Source: Alligator mississippiensis (Eukaryota; Chordata; Crocodylia; Alligatoridae). Taken from it: a DNA stretch of 64,000 nt. Shown here one piece after another: positions 43,516-53,770 of the stretch. Position numbers and translations under genes: made by a program. How positions within the stretch are numbered: position 1 is the stretch's first letter; the number at the start of each line of letters is the position of its first letter. Location: contig NC_081824.1 of NCBI RefSeq assembly GCF_030867095.1, forward strand, positions 166,912,933 through 166,976,932, in the 5' to 3' direction. Under the pieces are notes generated by a model, which was given only the letters and a program-made list of their open reading frames with translations, had not been told where the DNA came from and did not search any database.

Positions 43516-44079
43516 TACGCCCCTGAATGTTTGTTGTTCTCCATTTGTATAGTACTACCTTCAATTTATTTAACAGACCAGCCCTTTCCCAGAATTATAG
43601 AATGGAAATTTTCTGGTCCACCCTGTCTTGAAACATTAGGTTCCTCGAGTTTTGCTGCTGCTTTCCTTTTCTTTTCCATTTCTGTTTTCACACCCTTATT
43701 CCATTTATCCATCTTGCCTTTTCCCCATTGTCAGCAGCATCATTTTCCTACTTGAAAACTGAGACAAAGCATTAATTAATTTTGGTCCATACCTGGATTA
43801 TCCTTAATCCCCATCCTCACTGTTTAGTGGGCCCACTTTTTCATTCCTTGCTTCCTTTTTTATTTATTTAGCTGAAGACCATTATGCTATTTGTTTTAAT
43901 ATTCTTTTCAAGATCTAACCCAGCTTGACTTTGGCAATTCTTACTTTATCCCTCCACATCTTGACCTCTCAGAGATTACTTTCTTTGCCAGTAAGTCTCT
44001 GCCCCCCACCCACCCCACTTCCCAATTCTTTGTATTACTGCTATCCATCTTAATGTGCTTATTCATCCAGTTAGGTCTG
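43516..44079. other. Unassigned pyrimidine-rich DNA
   Basis: No feature recognised. T/C-rich, with a 74-codon open frame of low complexity. Confidence 0.5.
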
Positions 44080-44397
44080 GATAGCAGTCTTTAAATATCT
44101 GAAGGGTGATTATAGAGAAGATGGAAATAGACTGTTCTCTGTGGCCATAAGAGACAGGACTAGGAGCAATGGATTTAAGATGCAGCAGGGGAAATTTAGG
44201 TTGGAGATTAGGAATAACCTTCTCACTATGTGGGTGGTCAAGTATTGGAACAAGCTACCAAGACATTTTCAAGAGGAGGTTAGACAGATGCTTGGCTGAG
44301 ATGATATAGTCAGTGACAATCCTGCCTTGAGCAGGGGGCTGAACTAGAACACCTCTTGAAGTCTCTTTAAGCCCTACTTTTCTATGATCCTGTGATG
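44080..44397 (+). mobile_element. CR1 3' fragment
   Basis: TTTAAATATCTGAAGGGTGA, GGATTTAAGATGCAGCAGGG, AATTTAGGTTGGAGATTAGG and AGACAGATGCTTGGCTGAGA follow the order of the CR1 C-terminal end. The 3' UTR ends CTATGATCCTGTGATG. Old, truncated at the 5' end. Confidence 0.8.
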
Positions 44398-45119
44398 TAG
44401 TGCTATACCACTACATTTGCCTTCATTTTTGTCTTTTCAAAATAACATAGATCCTTCCATACACATGACCCTGTCACAACTGCTATTCAGCCGTGCATTT
44501 CCGAAATGTTCTGTTTCACATCCTTCACTAGTAGATTAAGTTCCAAATTTTTGTTGCCTGGCTCCTAGTATCTGCATACAAATATTTCCATACCTTACTC
44601 CCTAACTAGACTAGACATAGACTATTTTCTACCTGTTTACTGACCTCATCAAAATTAGAATTTTTTATCCTTCCATTCATCTTTATGCCCACTGATATTC
44701 CTCTCTCCATTGGAGTATCCTTGTTTTTCCTCCTGATTTTTCTTCCTCCTTCTGTATTAAAACCACATGTGGAAATTACACAAGTTTCACCCAAATTTCT
44801 TTCCTAATTTCTCAGTGTAAAGCTCTTCATGGTAGCTTTGATCCCTAAAAGTGAGTTTCCTCAGGTTCTCAGATAGAATCCATCTTTTGAGAAGTGTCCT
44901 CTTTCTCGTAATACTTCTTAATGATTGAATATCCTGAAATCTACCTGCACCACTGCTTCTAAGGAACTAATCCTCGAACCATCTGCTAATTTTCATTCTC
45001 TTGTCTTGCCCTCAACCTTCTTCTATAGGGACTGGGAGCAGAGACTGAACTATTTTACAAATGCTTATTAGACTTCAGGAAGGACCATGGTGATAATCAG
45101 TACTATATTTCATTGCCTT
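44398..45119. other. Unassigned DNA
   Basis: Nothing recognised. One 62-codon minus-strand open frame without resemblance to any family. Confidence 0.55.
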
Positions 45120-45325
45120 AGGCTGCGTCTACATGAGCAGCAGACTGCACACTTGTTACTGAGCCGTCATTTAGTACTTGCATAGGCATAGGCAAGTACT
45201 AAATGACGGCACAGTAACCAGCATTACTGCGCAGTACCATCGCTGCACGGGTTTTTTTCAGCAGCATCGCATCACAGTTAGCATTGCTACTGTGCAGTAG
45301 AGTCTGGTGTAAATGCACCCCTAGT
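45120..45325. mobile_element. Harbinger-like MITE with internal hairpin
   Basis: Starts AGGCTGCGTCTACATGAGCA and ends CTGGTGTAAATGCACCCCT, imperfect inverted copies. It contains a perfect 19-bp inverted repeat (45163-45181 with 45192-45210, 10-nt loop) that extends to about 27 bp with one mismatch. Related by block order to the MITE at 10340-12421. Confidence 0.75.
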
Positions 45326-47518
45326 GTCTTGAAATGAGACCATAGCTTGTAAAATGGAATAGCTTTTTCAAGACACAGAAGATTATGGATGAAAATATTT
45401 TTGAGAGACCTTACAAAAGCCATGTGAGGTGGTTCTAGAATTGCTTAAGGGTGCAGAAAATAAGAAACACTGCACTCTCAGAGGAAGATTGAGAGAAGGT
45501 TTGTATGGCAAACTAGCTGTTTGAATATAGAGCATTTCGGGCTGTCAGGTCTGCCCATTATAGAAACATTTTTTTTCTGGGTACAAGACATTCTTTGGAT
45601 GTAAATCAAGCAGCAAGAAAATGGGTCTTTTGAAGACATAACCCAGGAAAGGAGAGCTAAAATGGCTTCTTGCTTCCCCTATTCCCACTGGATTCAGAAT
45701 TATTCAAAGGGCCAAAATGACTTCTCTAACTTACAGGAGCCCAGCCTAGGCTACAGTAGAGCCTCATACACTTTGTACCTCATACCATTATGCCTCATAC
45801 ACTTCTCATACCTCTGATATGTCCCGTACATGAAGGCTTTAACTATTCTTATGCTCGTCTTGAACTTCCCTGGCCAGCTGCAAACATTAAGTTCTTGTGT
45901 TCATTGCTAGAGTTCCAGCCATGTATTCAAGTTGGAGTGGGGGATCAGATCTATCCCTGCAATTATTAGCTGCTCTATATTGACAAAATGCAGCGAGAAT
46001 TTTGAAAGAAATGTGATTGTACAGACTGGTTATATAAAGACTCATTTCTGTGTCCTAGACTGCACTATGGCATTACTGAAGTTCAGACTCACATGGGAAC
46101 ACTAGGAGAAATGCAAGATGTATATTTGGAATATGACTTCATTTGTGTTTTTGTTCTGCATTTATTTTGGTGGATGGCATAGAGAATGTTGTTTCTGATG
46201 TGGCTGCAGATAGTGACCTTATTTAAGGGTAGCCTGGGGTGCAGGGGAGAAGGAGGAAGATGGGTGGGGAGCCAGAAGAGAGGACATGAAAATCCTTTGA
46301 TTTTATATGCTATTAAAACCACATAGAGATTAGCCATATCATCTTTGTTCTGGAAGTGAGTACCAGCAAAAGCAACAATGAATATTAATCAGTCCAGAAG
46401 GGCATGCACTAGATTTGCATCATCATGCACATAATGACATCAAATATATAAGGAAGTATAGATTAGGAAAATATAGACCTTTTTAAGGTTCTTAAAGAAG
46501 GTTTGTGTGTGTACGCGTGTGTATTATGTATATGTATGTATGTACACACACACACACACACACACAAACACCACTCACTTTAATTCCATATCCTATCCCA
46601 GAATGCCTCCTCCTTGGCCAGTATGGAGGATATGTCGGGTGTCAATAATGGGAAGCTGGCCAGGAACAGGAACAAAAACTGCTGGTTAGACCTTTCTTGT
46701 GATCTGCATGTGTGAAAGAAGTGGCCTTAATCTGACCCTTATGTATATTTTACACTGCGTGTAATGTTTTGACAGCTTTAGTAGATATGAGACCCTGGAA
46801 TCAGTACCTTACTTGAATCAAAACTGGTATGTTTGATATCTGAATATTGGAGGTTCTGGTTTTATTCAGATAATTGTGTTTGTTTTTTTCTTTTCCAGCA
46901 AGATAATTGTGCATATTGCTTCAGTCTCTGTTATGTGTTAATCTTATCCAGGTTTTCCCTAATGCACTTTTAGGACATTCTAGATAAAGACACTGACTGA
47001 GTCATAAAGGGGAGTGTAGATCCTGGCCAGAAAGTGTCTGCTGAAGCCCTTGCTTGATTCAGAATTTTATTTCTCCAAGCACGAGACTGGATGTCCCCAG
47101 TGTCATTGATGCCGCAAGGGATATAGATGATCATGCAGGATCTATCTACTTATGTGTCCCTGTCCTATAGTATGTGAGCATCTCACACCATTCCCACAGA
47201 GAAACATTCTCACTTTACAACCTGAGAGCCTAGAGGGATTAAATTACTTCTTCAAGTTTGCACACAAGCAGAGATAGAAAATAAGCGGAGGTCTTTGGAG
47301 CGCATTAGCCACAAGACCATTCCTGAAATTACAGACCACAGAATGAATAATTTTGTGAGGTTGTTTCAGATCTTATCCAAAGCTGCATTGAGTGCTGTAC
47401 CATATCTTTAGGAACACTTTCTTGTTAATGAGAATAAGCTTTCTCTGATGCCATTATTCCCTGATAATGGCATCATTAAATACTTCCATCCAAAGATTTT
47501 GAAGCCCTTTAATGTAAG
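45326..47518. other. Unassigned DNA
   Basis: About 2.2 kb without a recognised gene or transposon apart from the microsatellite at 46502. The longest open frame, 82 codons on the minus strand (46089-46337), matches nothing. Confidence 0.55.
46502..46572. repeat. TG/TATG/CA compound microsatellite
   Basis: TG-rich, then TATGTATG, then about eleven CA units; the two ends are loosely self-complementary. Confidence 0.9.
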
Positions 47519-47526
47519 GTAGGTAA

Positions 47527-48529
47527 TAAGGGTGTGCGAAGCTTAACCAACTGTTTTGTTTCAATACTGGTTCAACTCATTTCAAGCTCGAAACAGCTAA
47601 ATTGAAACAAAACAAAGGGCTTTAAAACAGCCTCAAAATGAAACAAGGCCAGTCGAAATGTTTCTAAAGTTTTGAAACATTGCGAGGTTTGAAGCAGCAG
47701 CCAGGTGGTGGGAGGCAGGGGAGAACCAGGGCTGCACTCCCAGCGGCTCCACAGCCCCATGTGGCTCAGCCTGGTGGAGAGCACAACCCTGGCTCTCCCT
47801 GCCTCCCGCTGCCAGGCTGTGCTCCGTGGGGCTGGCAGAGCGGATCGGAGTGCAGCCAGCTCTGCCTGCCTCCCAACACCGATCGACTCTGCCAGCCCCA
47901 TGGAGCTCAGCCCAGTGGTGGGAGGTCCATCTCCAGTGCTGAGTCCCACAGCCAGGCTGAGTTTCCCAGCACTGCGAAACACTGGCACCTGAGCCCAGTG
48001 GCAGGAGGTGCTTCCCCCAGCAGGGCTCAGTTCCTCAGCACTGGGTCCCAGGCAGCAGAAGCAGCCTCCTGTCATCTGGCAGGCAGACCAGGGGCCCATC
48101 TGCACCCCCAGGAGGCCTTCAGAGGCTGTGCCAGACTCCTCCTGGGGTGCGGGCCCCTGATCTGCCTGCCAGATCACAGGATGCTGCTCCTGCTCCCTGG
48201 CTCCTGCTTGTCAGCAGCTTGAGATGCAGTCTCCTAGAAACCCCTCCACCTATATCCTTGAAACTGGGCAGGCTTCATGACTTCAGAAGGGGCTACCATC
48301 CCTGCAAATTTCATCAGAATGAGGCAAGAAATGACAAAGTTATATGCTGTTTTGTGCTTCCCCATTATAACCTATAGGCAAAACATTGAAACAGCATTGA
48401 AACAGCGAAACTGATTCGACGGGACAGAACAGTGCTTTCAAAACTAAACGAAACTCAGAAAAACCCACTGTTCCATCGAAATGCTGAAATGGAAGTAGAG
48501 GTGGAACGCTGCTGTTTCACACAGCCCTA
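47527..48529 (+). mobile_element. Non-autonomous hAT, subfamily A, copy 2, with 8-bp duplication
   Basis: Begins TAAGGGTGTGCGAAG and ends GTTTCACACAGCCCTA, inverted copies. It is flanked by a perfect 8-bp duplication GTAGGTAA (47519-47526, 48530-48537). GAAAC-rich blocks lie inside both ends, and a GC-rich core is shared with copy 1 (2702-4534). A block at about 48235-48375 is well conserved with copy 1, including CCCCTCCACCTAT, GGGGCTACCATCCCTGCA and GCAAGAAATGACAAAGTTAT. No transposase. At 1 kb it is shorter than copy 1 by about 830 bp, mainly in the repetitive core. Confidence 0.9.
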
Positions 48530-48537
48530 GTAGGTAA

Positions 48538-50585
48538 GTAGTAGTATCCCACTTTTACGAATGTGAAAACAGCATACACAAAATTAAAGTGACCTGTTCA
48601 GGAAGGAATAGAACCCAGGATTTCTGATCCTTTGCATTAGTCAGTAGGCAATTCTTCTCCTCTTTTTCCCTTCAGTTTTTTCTCTTTCTTTCCCTCTTCC
48701 CATCTCCTTCATTCCCCATTACAGTTTTTTTTTCCTTTCTCCACCTTTATATACCATTTCTACTTTTCCTTTTCCTCAACTCAGCCAGCCAGGGTTGCTA
48801 GAGTCTGGATTGCTAAAGTCTACAACAGCAACAAAAACTGGTTTCAGAAAAATCTATATTAATAAAACCAGTAAGGAAAATGGCACACATCTCTAGAAAC
48901 ACAGATGTTCCTGGTTTTCAGAGAGCGCTTTGGATATTCATTCAGCACCCCAGTGAAAAGCCACCACATCCCCAACCAACTTGGGTAGGGAACTGCAAGA
49001 AGGACCTTGCTCGTTTTCAGCAGCCTCATTGAAGAGTGAAATCTAAAGCAATGTCAGGGCCATGGGTATGTCTGTCTCTCCCTTTGTGATTGACATATGA
49101 TGGATATTTGTATAAATGATCACCCCAAATACTCAAAAATTATTCTTTCCCTTCACTGACTCCCTCTACTAGGCTTATAATAAGGCGTATCATGTTATTT
49201 CTTGCTTTTGAAGCTGCAATTTTCATTTACAAAATCTATGCCTGCCTTGTTGGGCCTACAGTGTAAATGCAGACAAAAATCTGAGCAGCTGCACATTATA
49301 GTTCTTGATTCAAAATGGAGAGGTACAGTTACTCAGGGATTTTTTTTTTCTGTGAGCACAAATATGAGGGGACAAATTAAGTGAGAGCACATTACAACTG
49401 CAGGTAAGAAGGGAAGTCTTGAAGCTTACTGGGAGTATATGCCTTACACATTAATAGTTATATATTTTCTACTGAAATCCATTATGTGTTGTCCTCAATG
49501 AGAAGATCCAAAAAAGAAAACTGACAAACAAATTGGATGAATCCCCTGCAATGTGATTCAGGACTTAAGAGCAAAATCTGTAACTAAAGGTGAAAAACAT
49601 TCTGCCCTGCTTTGGGATTCTCTGGGGAAACAGGAAAGAAGAGCAGTAATATGGCAGTCCCTACATTACTACACAACCACTGTGGTTACATTCAGTTTCA
49701 GAAATGCATTTCTTAGCAGATATAAAGGCTTCAAGAGCTGAATTCTAATATTCTAATTAGAAGTTAAATACTGCTCTGCTCTGAATCATCACCTTAAAAA
49801 AATGCCCATGTTTGAGAGTAAAAAGCATTAAAGTCTCTCCCAGCAAATTTCTTTAAGGATCATATGGACCATACATCCAAAGAAGTTCTCAGAAAATGTG
49901 TATATGCAGATCCTATTTGCTCAAATAACCAGGTTGTATTTGCCATTCAACTTTTGATGCTTCCATAGGACTAAGTAATGAAAATGTTTCTTAAATTCCA
50001 TGAGCTACTTTTTTGGTTCCTGTTTTTAAAATTGGTTTAGTGTCATCAAGGAGATTTTACATTTTTTCCCCATCAACACAAATTGTGTATGTGCTTGTCT
50101 CCCCAGTCACACACCCCAACATAACTGACTCAAACCCGGCAACATCTGTGGCGATGATACTATAATTCGCTTTTAATATATGTATTGTATTATGTAGAAA
50201 TTTAGAATTCATTCTCTCTCTCAAGATCAAGAATCAAGCATCAAGCATTCTCTCTGTCTCTTTCTATAAGAATTTTTGGGGATTCACCACATGTTTATAT
50301 AAAAAAGGAAGTATTATTTGGATGATGCTCAAGAAACAGACTAATTGGAAACGTAAAAAAAATAAATATTAAAATCTCTAACAAATAAAAGAGGTTGTTG
50401 ACCTTTTTCATTTATTTGGAGTTATATATGACTTTCTTCATCAGTAGTTACTTTGTGCATGACATAAATAATCAGAAGTTATATGAACCAGAATTCCATG
50501 CATAATGTGTATGTAATTATACAGACCACCAGAAATAGCTACATCAGTACCCCTAATTCCACAGGAAAATTACATAAAAATCACC
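48538..50585. other. Unassigned AT-rich DNA
   Basis: About 2 kb with no recognised element. A TC-rich tract (50205-50272) contains two close copies of ATCAAGAATCAAGCATCAAG-type sequence. Confidence 0.55.
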
Positions 50586-50775
50586 AGGTGCATCTACACA
50601 TGTGCTTTACTGCAGAGTTGATTAATTAGCTCCACAGTGAAGTGTCACCACCTACACATGCACCTGTACTAGGGCAAACTAAATTAACTAATCTGCTGTA
50701 GGATAGTACTATCCAGGACAAGTACTATCCTACAGCAGAGTAGTTATGTGTGCCAAAATGCACATGTAGATGGTG
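50586..50775. mobile_element. Harbinger-like MITE with perfect hairpin
   Basis: Left end GGTGCATCTACACATGTGC and right end AATGCACATGTAGATGGTG are inverted copies. Inside, CTGCTGTAGGATAGTACT (50693-50710) and its exact inverted partner (50721-50738) form an 18-bp stem with a 10-nt loop. Non-coding. Confidence 0.7.
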
Positions 50776-50945
50776 ACTGGAGCATAAGGGTGCTATAGTG
50801 TGGGGGCTGCCAGCTGGCTAGTGCTCTTCAGTGCTTTAATCCTGCCCCTCCAGCCCCCAGTTGTACATCTGAGACAGCCCCAGGCCTTAGGGCCTTGGAA
50901 GAAATCCTTAATTTCACATCAGGAGAGCCTTTCTTCAGCCAGATA

Positions 50946-51965
50946 GGGTATGTCTACGGGTACAATTAGTCACGATTAAATTTAGTGTGCATTAACCTAT
51001 GCACAGTAACCGATTTTTGGCAGGTGTCTACTCGTGCAGAGAACTGGCACTAAAGTTAGTGCCAGTTCCCTCCAGTCCTGCCAGGTCTCCCTGTGGCCAC
51101 CAGGGGGAGGTCCAGCCTCTGTATCCAGCCACCAGCACTGCGCAGTCTGGGCAGCACTTACTCTGTGAGAGAAGCAGCGTGGCATGGGGTACACAGCATG
51201 CGGTCTCTCTGCTCCTGCCTCACCTGCACTTCTCAGCCATGGCTGCCCCAACCTCTGGCCCTGGCACCTAGGAAAAGGGTACCCTGATCCTCCTGGCCAC
51301 CTCAGTTGTCCTGCTGGCCCACTGCCAACATTAGCACCTGGCTCATGGCCACCTCACTCCACTTGGCTCCCCCACCTGCAGTGACCGCCTGGATGATGAC
51401 ACCACAAGCCCTCCTAGGCCCTCAGCTGCTGCACAGATGCTGCCACCAGCCACGACGACTAGGGACTCCAGGATGCCACTGCCAGGGCCACCTAGGTCCT
51501 CCTGTCCCTCCAGCCACACCAACTCTGGGCCTGCTGTGGCAGCCAGGTCTGCTGGCAGCACATCGTACAATGCGACTGGGATGACAAGTGGTGGGTCAAT
51601 GCATTCAGAATGATCTTTAATGACCTGCTGTGTCATCTCCAGCCCCACCTGCAGTGCCAGAACACTGAGATGTGCTGGGCCTTCCCTGCTGACACACATC
51701 TGACCCTGACACTGGTCAAGCTGGTCACTTTCACCAGCCTGCAGTATATGGAGCACTTGTTTGGGGTGGGCAAGGCCACCACTGGGAAGGCCATCCTCAA
51801 GGTGTGTGGCCTTCTCCAGGACATGCTGGCGGACATGGTCCTCCACATCTGTGACCCCCAGGCAGGGGTCACAGGGTTCTGAGCACTGGGCTTCCCCCAG
51901 TGTATTGGGACCCTGGATGGGTCCCCAGTGTACTGTTCCCCAGCAGGATTGGGGCCCTGGCATTT
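50946..51965 (+). mobile_element. PIF/Harbinger transposase relic
   Basis: The left end GGGTATGTCTACGGGTACAA matches the end of the local Harbinger-like MITEs. At 51580-51960 one frame encodes WDDKWWVNAFRMIFNDLLCH, LQPHLQCQNTEM, FGVGKATTGKAILKVCGLLQ and ALGFPQCIGTLDGSPV, the usual order of Harbinger (HARBI1-like) DDE transposases up to the first catalytic aspartate (in TLDGS). An in-frame stop lies just before ALGFPQC (51880). The sequence ends soon after at about 51965, so the rest of the DDE domain and the right terminal repeat are missing. Upstream GC-rich open frames (51000-51550) are not recognisable as the Myb-like partner protein. Confidence 0.8.
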
Positions 51966-53412
51966 GCAGGTCTCAAATTTCTGAATTTCTTGACTTTTCT
52001 CATTTTGTGCCACCGTTTAATGAGACTAATTTTATTTTAGCAGAAGCTATAACATCATCTTCAGATCTTCATCAAGTTTGGTTAAGTGGCTATCATCATT
52101 TAATTATATTGTAAAGGTTAACTTTTTCATATTTTATGAACCTAGTGATGGCAAGGTTACAGAGTCTTCTCTGTGAGAAAAGTGGTCTAAAAACAGAACG
52201 CAGTCCTCTCCTGGGCAGAAATTCTTCACTTTCCTCTTCTAAACCTCTATATAGATTGCATTGCATGCCGACTGCATATGTTAGCTTCTTGTTCTAAAAG
52301 ATTCAATTCATATTTTCCAGTATGTTGTTGAGCCTTTTTAGGAATTCATGCTTTATGCTTTTATCTGACAAAGCAATATTTTCCTTCAAAATTCAGTATT
52401 TTATTCTGCATTGTATCAACCACAGCTGTCCAACTACCATTAAAATCTAGACCCAAAGTTATTATGTGAAGTGGTTTAATGCCAGATTTTATGGATATTC
52501 TAAAGAGATCTAAGATTTCCACATTTCATAGGTGAATGTCCCATGCTGTCTGAATAGCTCTAATAAGCAATGCACCACATTGTGCTGGTACTAGACATTG
52601 TTTCTCAGCAAAGAAACAAGATATTTTTCAAACACTTTTAAAAAGGTTATGTAAATGATAGAAAGATGATATTAGACAAAATTATATAGGAAAAATACAA
52701 TTTCTGAAATGTTGCCTCTCAGCAGTCTTTCAGTAAAATTATATTTGGATTTGCTTAATCCAAAAAGCTCCCTCTTAAGATAATGATTATCATTATAAAT
52801 AATATAATATAAACTAGGTTCAGACATGATAGATTATGTATGGGTAAATCATCAAGATAGGTCCATGTTCCAAGGGGTTTTGTGAATACATATTTAAAAG
52901 GTTATATTCAATATTTATTGTATGTATTAATGCTCTGCCTTGAGTTTCCAACCAAAACCAGATCCCACTGTGCTGGGCAATGGGTATATACACATCAAGA
53001 GACAATTCCTGGCTGAAAACTTTACAAGCTAAATAACAAGAAAAAGTTGGAAGGGCACAGGGAAGTGACCTTTCCTAGGATAGAAAACAGGTTAGTATGG
53101 AATAGAACAGAAATCATCTGAGTCTCAGTCCAGTTTCTTAATGGCACATGAGCTGTGTTGTTTAAAAGGTTAAAATATACCTTATTAATACATCTTGAGG
53201 GTCTAGCTGCCTCTAGTATCCAAGAAAAAGTCTTAGTGATCTTAATGGGCTACACACATAAGTAAAATGATTACACACACTGTACTCCACACACTGTACT
53301 TCAGGGTTCTTTCAGCTTTACTATTATCAAGGTTTTTTCTTCCTACTGAGCTATGTATGTTTCAGTTATATTTACTTAGCTGTATTAACTTCTAATTTCA
53401 CAAGATGACTCT
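51966..53412. other. Unassigned AT-rich DNA
   Basis: About 1.4 kb, AT-rich, no recognised feature. Longest open frame 61 codons. Confidence 0.6.
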
Positions 53413-53770
53413 GGGGTTTTGGTTGTAGCCATGTTGGTCTAAGGGCATAGGCAGGCAAGGTTCTTTGAGCAGATGTGATATCTTTTATTAGATGAACTAA
53501 GTAGTTGGAAAAAAGTTCTTGGCAAGCTTTTGGGCGCAGTCACCCTTCTTCAGGCATAGGGAGTCTCTGCTGTTCTGAGACTTCAAGAAATGAGAGAAGC
53601 TAAAAGTGTGGCAGGATGTCAGTGAGATTGTAAATAGGTAGAAATTATAAAGGCAAAAGGTAAAGCAGAGAGGTAAGCAGAGAAGGGAGGGGGAAGATCC
53701 CTTAGCTCTTGCCCCCAGTAGCGGCCCCAGCATCTCGTGTGATCAACAGGGCCTGAAGCCAAGTTTCTGC
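53413..53770 (-). mobile_element. Interspersed repeat with hammerhead-like core, copy 3
   Basis: On the minus strand CCTGAAGAAGGGTGACTGCG then CCCAAAAGCTTGCC (53554-53521) is followed by TCTAATAAAAGATATCACAT-type sequence, then AAGAACCTTGCCTGCCTATG and CTTAGACCAACATGGCTACA ending near 53413. The core has a perfect 5-bp stem GGGTG/CGCCC (one G-T pair) with loop ACTG. The part 53571-53770 upstream on the minus strand may belong to the same element; its limit is unclear. Confidence 0.5.
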
